From: Mycobacterium szulgai
GTDB taxonomy: Bacteria > Actinomycetota > Actinomycetes > Mycobacteriales > Mycobacteriaceae
Assembly (NCBI RefSeq): GCF_002116635.1
Contig: NZ_LQPW01000049.1
Location: forward strand, 1-64,000
Length of the DNA: 64,000 bases
Direction of reading: 5' to 3'
Position 1 is the first letter of the stretch; each line of letters begins with the position of its first letter. This document shows positions 60,887 to 64,000 of this stretch, in pieces. The translations under genes were made by a program, and so were the position numbers. Under the pieces are notes generated by a model. The model did not search any database and was not told the DNA's origin. It was given only the letters and a program-made list of their open reading frames with translations.

Positions 60887-63800
60887 ATGACGGCCGCGAC
60901 ACCAGATCGCCGGGCTATTATCGCCGAGGCGTTGCACAAGATTGACGATCTCACCGCACGGTTGGCGATCGCCGAGAAGGCCGGCACCGAGCCGATCGCG
61001 GTCGTCGGCATGGGCTGCCGGCTGCCTGGCGGGGTGAACAACCCGAACGAGTTCTGGGATTTGTTGCGCGACGGGCGAAGCGGCATCGTCCGGGTTCCCG
61101 CCGAACGCTGGGACGCCGACGCTCTCTACACCGAGGATCACACCGTCCCGGGAACGATCTGCAACCGCGAGGGCGGCTTCCTCACCAGCTGGCAGCCCGA
61201 CGAATTCGACGCCGAATACTTCTCCATCACCCCGCGTGAGGCCGCGGCGATGGACCCGCAACAGCGGCTGTTCCTCGAGGTCGCCCTGGAGGCGCTGGAA
61301 AACGCGGGCATCGCCCCCCATACCATCCGCGGTACCCAGACCTCCGTGTTCGTCGGCGTCACCGCCTACGACTACATGCTCACCATGTCCGGCTCGGTAA
61401 GACCTGAGGACCTCGACGCCTACGTTCTGACCGGCAACGCGGCGAACTTCGCCGCCGGGCGGATGGCGTATCTGCTCGGGGCACGTGGCCCCGCAGTGGT
61501 TCTCGACACGGCATGTTCGTCGTCGCTGGTTGCCATCCACCTCGCCTGCCAGAGCCTGCGCTGGCGCGAAAGCGACACGGCACTGGTAGGTGGCACCAAC
61601 CTGTTGCTCAGCCCGGGCACCAGCATCGCGTGCTCGCGCTGGGGAATGTTGTCGCCGGAAGGGCAGTGCAAGACCTTCGACGCGTCCGCTGACGGGTATG
61701 TGCGCAGCGAAGGCTGCGGCGTCGTAGTGCTCAAGCGGTTGTCCGACGCACAGCGCGACGGCAACCCGATCCTGGCGGTGGTGCGCGGTTCGGCGGTCAA
61801 TCAGGACGGCGCCAGCAGCGGGGTGACCGTACCCAACGGTCCGGCTCAGCAGGCGCTGTTGCGCCAGGCGCTTACGTCGGCCAAATTGCAGCCGGCCGAT
61901 ATCGACTACATCGAAGCGCATGGCACCGGCACTCCGCTCGGCGATCCGATCGAGCTCGATTCGCTGAGCAAGGTTTTCGACGATCGCGGCGGTGGCCGGC
62001 CGTTGGTGCTGGGATCGGTGAAGACCAACCTCGGACACCTGGAGGCCGCGGCGGGCATCGCCGGCTTCATGAAAACCGTGCTGGCCCTGGGCCATCGGCA
62101 CATCCCCCGCCACCTCAACTTCGAGACCCTGACGCCACACGCCAGCGAGGCCGTCGCCCGGCTGACCATCGCGTCGGAAGGCATGGAATGGCCGGACAAT
62201 GATCGGCCCCGCCGGGCGGGTGTGTCGTCGTTCGGCGTCAGCGGGACCAACGCGCATGTGGTCATCGAGCAGGCGCCGGATTCACCGGTGCCGCAACCGG
62301 TTTCGCCTCCCCCCGTGTCGACGCTGGTGGTCTCCGGCAAGACTGCGCAGCGGGTGGCCGCAACGGCCGCCGTGCTGGCCGACTGGATGGCGGGCCCCGG
62401 CGCCGAAATCCCGCTGGCCGACGTCGCACACACGCTTAACCATCACCGGCCCCGGCATCCCAAGTTCGCCACGGTGGTGGCCCGCGAGCGCACGCAGGCG
62501 GTGACCGGATTGCGGGCACTGGCATCCGGCCAGCCGGGGCCCGGCACAGTCGGCTGTAACGAAGCCCCTGCTGGTCCGGGCACGGTCTTCTTGTATTCCG
62601 GCCAGGGCTCGCAATGGGTGGGCATGGGCCGGCGGCTACTGGCCGAGGAGCCCGCATTCGCTGCGGCGATCGCCGAACTCGAGCCAGATTTCGTTGCGCA
62701 GGCGGGTTTTTCGCTGCAGGAAACCCTGACCGATAGCCACGAGGTGGTGGGCATCGAGCGGATCCAGCCGGTGCTGGTCGCGATCCAGCTCGCACTGACC
62801 GCACTCTGGCGCCACTACGGGGTCACCCCCGACACGGTGATCGGGCACTCGATGGGCGAAGTGTCGGCGGCCGTAGTCGCCGGCGCGCTTACCCCGGCCG
62901 AGGGACTCAAGGTGATCGCCACCCGGTCGCGGCTGATGGCCCAGTTGTCCGGTCAGGGCGCCATGGCGCTGCTGGAACTCGACGCCGGCGCGGTCCAAGC
63001 GCTGATCACTGAGTATCCACAGCTCACCCTGGCCGTACACGCCTCGCCGCGGCAATCGGTGATCGCCGGTCCCCCCGAGCAGGTGGACGCGGTCATCGAG
63101 AAGGTCGCCGCCCAGGACCTGCTGGCCCGGCGCATCGAGGTCGACGTCGCCTCGCACCACCCGATCATCGACCCGGTACTGCCGCAATTGCGTTCCGCGC
63201 TGGCCGACTTGGCGCCGAAGCCGCCGGCCATCCCGATGCTCACCACCGTCTATGACGGCACGGCGCCGCTGCTCGACGCCGACTACTGGGCGGCCAATCT
63301 GCGCAACCCGGTGCGCTTCCACCAGGCTGTGAGCGCCGCTGCGGAAAACCACCACACCTTCATCGAGATCAGCCCCCATCCCCTGCTCACTTACGCCATC
63401 ACCGACACCCTCGGCGACACCGGCGCACACGTGGGCGGCACCCTGCAGCGCGACACCGACGACACCGTCACCTTCCACACCAACCTCAACGCCACCCATA
63501 CCACCCGGCCACCCGACACGCCGCATCCGCCGGAGCCGCATCCGCAGCTGCCCAACACGCCGTGGCAACACACCCGGCACTGGATCAAAACCGGTTCCGG
63601 CGCACCGCATTCGGCGCACGCCCACCCGCTGCTCGGCATCGGTGTGCACGACCCGACCAACGGCACCCGGGTGTGGCAGTGCGAGGTCAGCCCCGACCTG
63701 CTGTGGCTCGGCGACCATTGCGTCGACGACACGTGCGTGCTGCCCGGGGCGGCTTACGCGGACATCGCCCTGGCGGCAGCGGCGGACGCGTTCGGGACCC

Positions 63801-64000
63801 AGACACCGTGGATGATCGGCGAGCTCACCCTCGACCAGCTGATGCATGTCACTCCAGGCACGCTGATCGTCACCACCCTCACCGGCGACGACCGCCGGTG
63901 CCGAATCGAAATCCGCACCCGCAGTGCTCCTTCCAGCTGGATCAAGCACGCCACGGCGACGCTGCTGCCGGTGACGCCGTCCACGCGCGGTGCCGTGGAT
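60887..64000 (+). CDS. ppsC: Phthiocerol synthase polyketide synthase type I PpsC (5' part, cut by window end)
   Basis: The first 1038 residues of the third phthiocerol module. An N-terminal coil (1-33) leads to KS about 35-460 (Cys210, LDTACSSS; EAHGTGT; KTNLGHLEA) and AT (GHSMGEVSA; VASHHPIID). The beginning of a DH domain has its likely catalytic His944 in GDHCVDDTCVLPG. In the usual HxxxGxxxxP motif the Gly is Asp948 here. The full family has DH-ER-KR-ACP after this, giving a fully reduced unit; that part is outside the window. Start is the ATG at 60887, five bases after the ppsB stop. Confidence 0.95.
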   Translation, partial: MTAATPDRRAIIAEALHKIDDLTARLAIAEKAGTEPIAVVGMGCRLPGGVNNPNEFWDLLRDGRSGIVRVPAERWDADALYTEDHTVPGTICNREGGFLTSWQPDEFDAEYFSITPREAAAMDPQQRLFLEVALEALENAGIAPHTIRGTQTSVFVGVTAYDYMLTMSGSVRPEDLDAYVLTGNAANFAAGRMAYLLGARGPAVVLDTACSSSLVAIHLACQSLRWRESDTALVGGTNLLLSPGTSIACSRWGMLSPEGQCKTFDASADGYVRSEGCGVVVLKRLSDAQRDGNPILAVVRGSAVNQDGASSGVTVPNGPAQQALLRQALTSAKLQPADIDYIEAHGTGTPLGDPIELDSLSKVFDDRGGGRPLVLGSVKTNLGHLEAAAGIAGFMKTVLALGHRHIPRHLNFETLTPHASEAVARLTIASEGMEWPDNDRPRRAGVSSFGVSGTNAHVVIEQAPDSPVPQPVSPPPVSTLVVSGKTAQRVAATAAVLADWMAGPGAEIPLADVAHTLNHHRPRHPKFATVVARERTQAVTGLRALASGQPGPGTVGCNEAPAGPGTVFLYSGQGSQWVGMGRRLLAEEPAFAAAIAELEPDFVAQAGFSLQETLTDSHEVVGIERIQPVLVAIQLALTALWRHYGVTPDTVIGHSMGEVSAAVVAGALTPAEGLKVIATRSRLMAQLSGQGAMALLELDAGAVQALITEYPQLTLAVHASPRQSVIAGPPEQVDAVIEKVAAQDLLARRIEVDVASHHPIIDPVLPQLRSALADLAPKPPAIPMLTTVYDGTAPLLDADYWAANLRNPVRFHQAVSAAAENHHTFIEISPHPLLTYAITDTLGDTGAHVGGTLQRDTDDTVTFHTNLNATHTTRPPDTPHPPEPHPQLPNTPWQHTRHWIKTGSGAPHSAHAHPLLGIGVHDPTNGTRVWQCEVSPDLLWLGDHCVDDTCVLPGAAYADIALAAAADAFGTQTPWMIGELTLDQLMHVTPGTLIVTTLTGDDRRCRIEIRTRSAPSSWIKHATATLLPVTPSTRGAVD

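Overview
The window is chromosomal DNA of a slow-growing, pathogen-type Mycobacterium. It is GC-rich with a wall-to-wall gene order. From amiC to ppsC the genes match, one for one in order, the stretch I know in M. tuberculosis as Rv2888c to Rv2933, ending inside the phthiocerol dimycocerosate (PDIM) locus. It is not M. tuberculosis itself. There is extra DNA between xerC and viuB and between the FdhF-like gene and the DUF2469 gene, a decayed antiporter operon at the left end, and a ppsA of unusual build. I cannot name the species from sequence alone.

Layout. (1) 1-2160 is a graveyard: a near-perfect 54-base palindrome at the very edge, a frameshifted piece of a 13E12-type DUF222 protein, and frameshifted, internally deleted remnants of Mrp-type cation/proton antiporter subunits B, C and D. 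(2) 2161-5252 carries amiC, tsf and rpsB. (3) 5471-12204 carries an exported M23 peptidase, xerC, an extra lactate 2-monooxygenase-like gene, viuB, and the overlapping run dprA / ComM-like ATPase / UPF0102 nuclease-fold protein. (4) 12397-18867 carries fdhD and an FdhF-like molybdoenzyme, then an inserted lipid-related block: an NAD-dependent epimerase, a divergent WS/DGAT acyltransferase and a GAF-ANTAR RNA-binding regulator. (5) 18869-25106 is a translation and secretion block: DUF2469, rnhB, lepB, rplS, lppW, then rpsP-KH-rimM-trmD. (6) 25234-34939 holds dacB2, a TetR regulator, two amidohydrolases, the receptor-like kinase gene pknI, ffh and a helicase. (7) 34936-39275 is the nitrogen operon amt-glnB-glnD, with a four-half-site GlnR box upstream of amt. 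(8) 39336-48207 is ftsY, smc, acyP, an OsmC-like gene, fpg, rnc, a DUF177 gene and sepIVA, that is SRP targeting, chromosome organisation, base-excision repair, RNA processing and septation. (9) 48422-64000 is the start of the PDIM locus: tesA, then the tightly coupled run fadD26-ppsA-ppsB-ppsC. FadD26 activates a fatty acid, PpsA, PpsB and PpsC extend it toward phthiocerol, and TesA is the partner thioesterase. ppsC is cut by the window end in its dehydratase domain.

Main points of interest: PpsA carries a ketoreductase region of PpsB type and is about 280 residues shorter than the M. tuberculosis protein as I remember it; the lipid/ANTAR insertion; a correctly spaced GlnR operator; hairpins in the leaders of three ribosomal-protein genes (rpsB, rplS, rpsP) and of fadD26; interleaved inverted repeats between ffh and the helicase; and decayed mobile and antiporter DNA next to an edge palindrome. 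I recognised no tRNA, rRNA, CRISPR array or intact insertion sequence. I found no clearly new multi-gene defence or biosynthetic system; the novelty lies in rearrangements and cis-elements.
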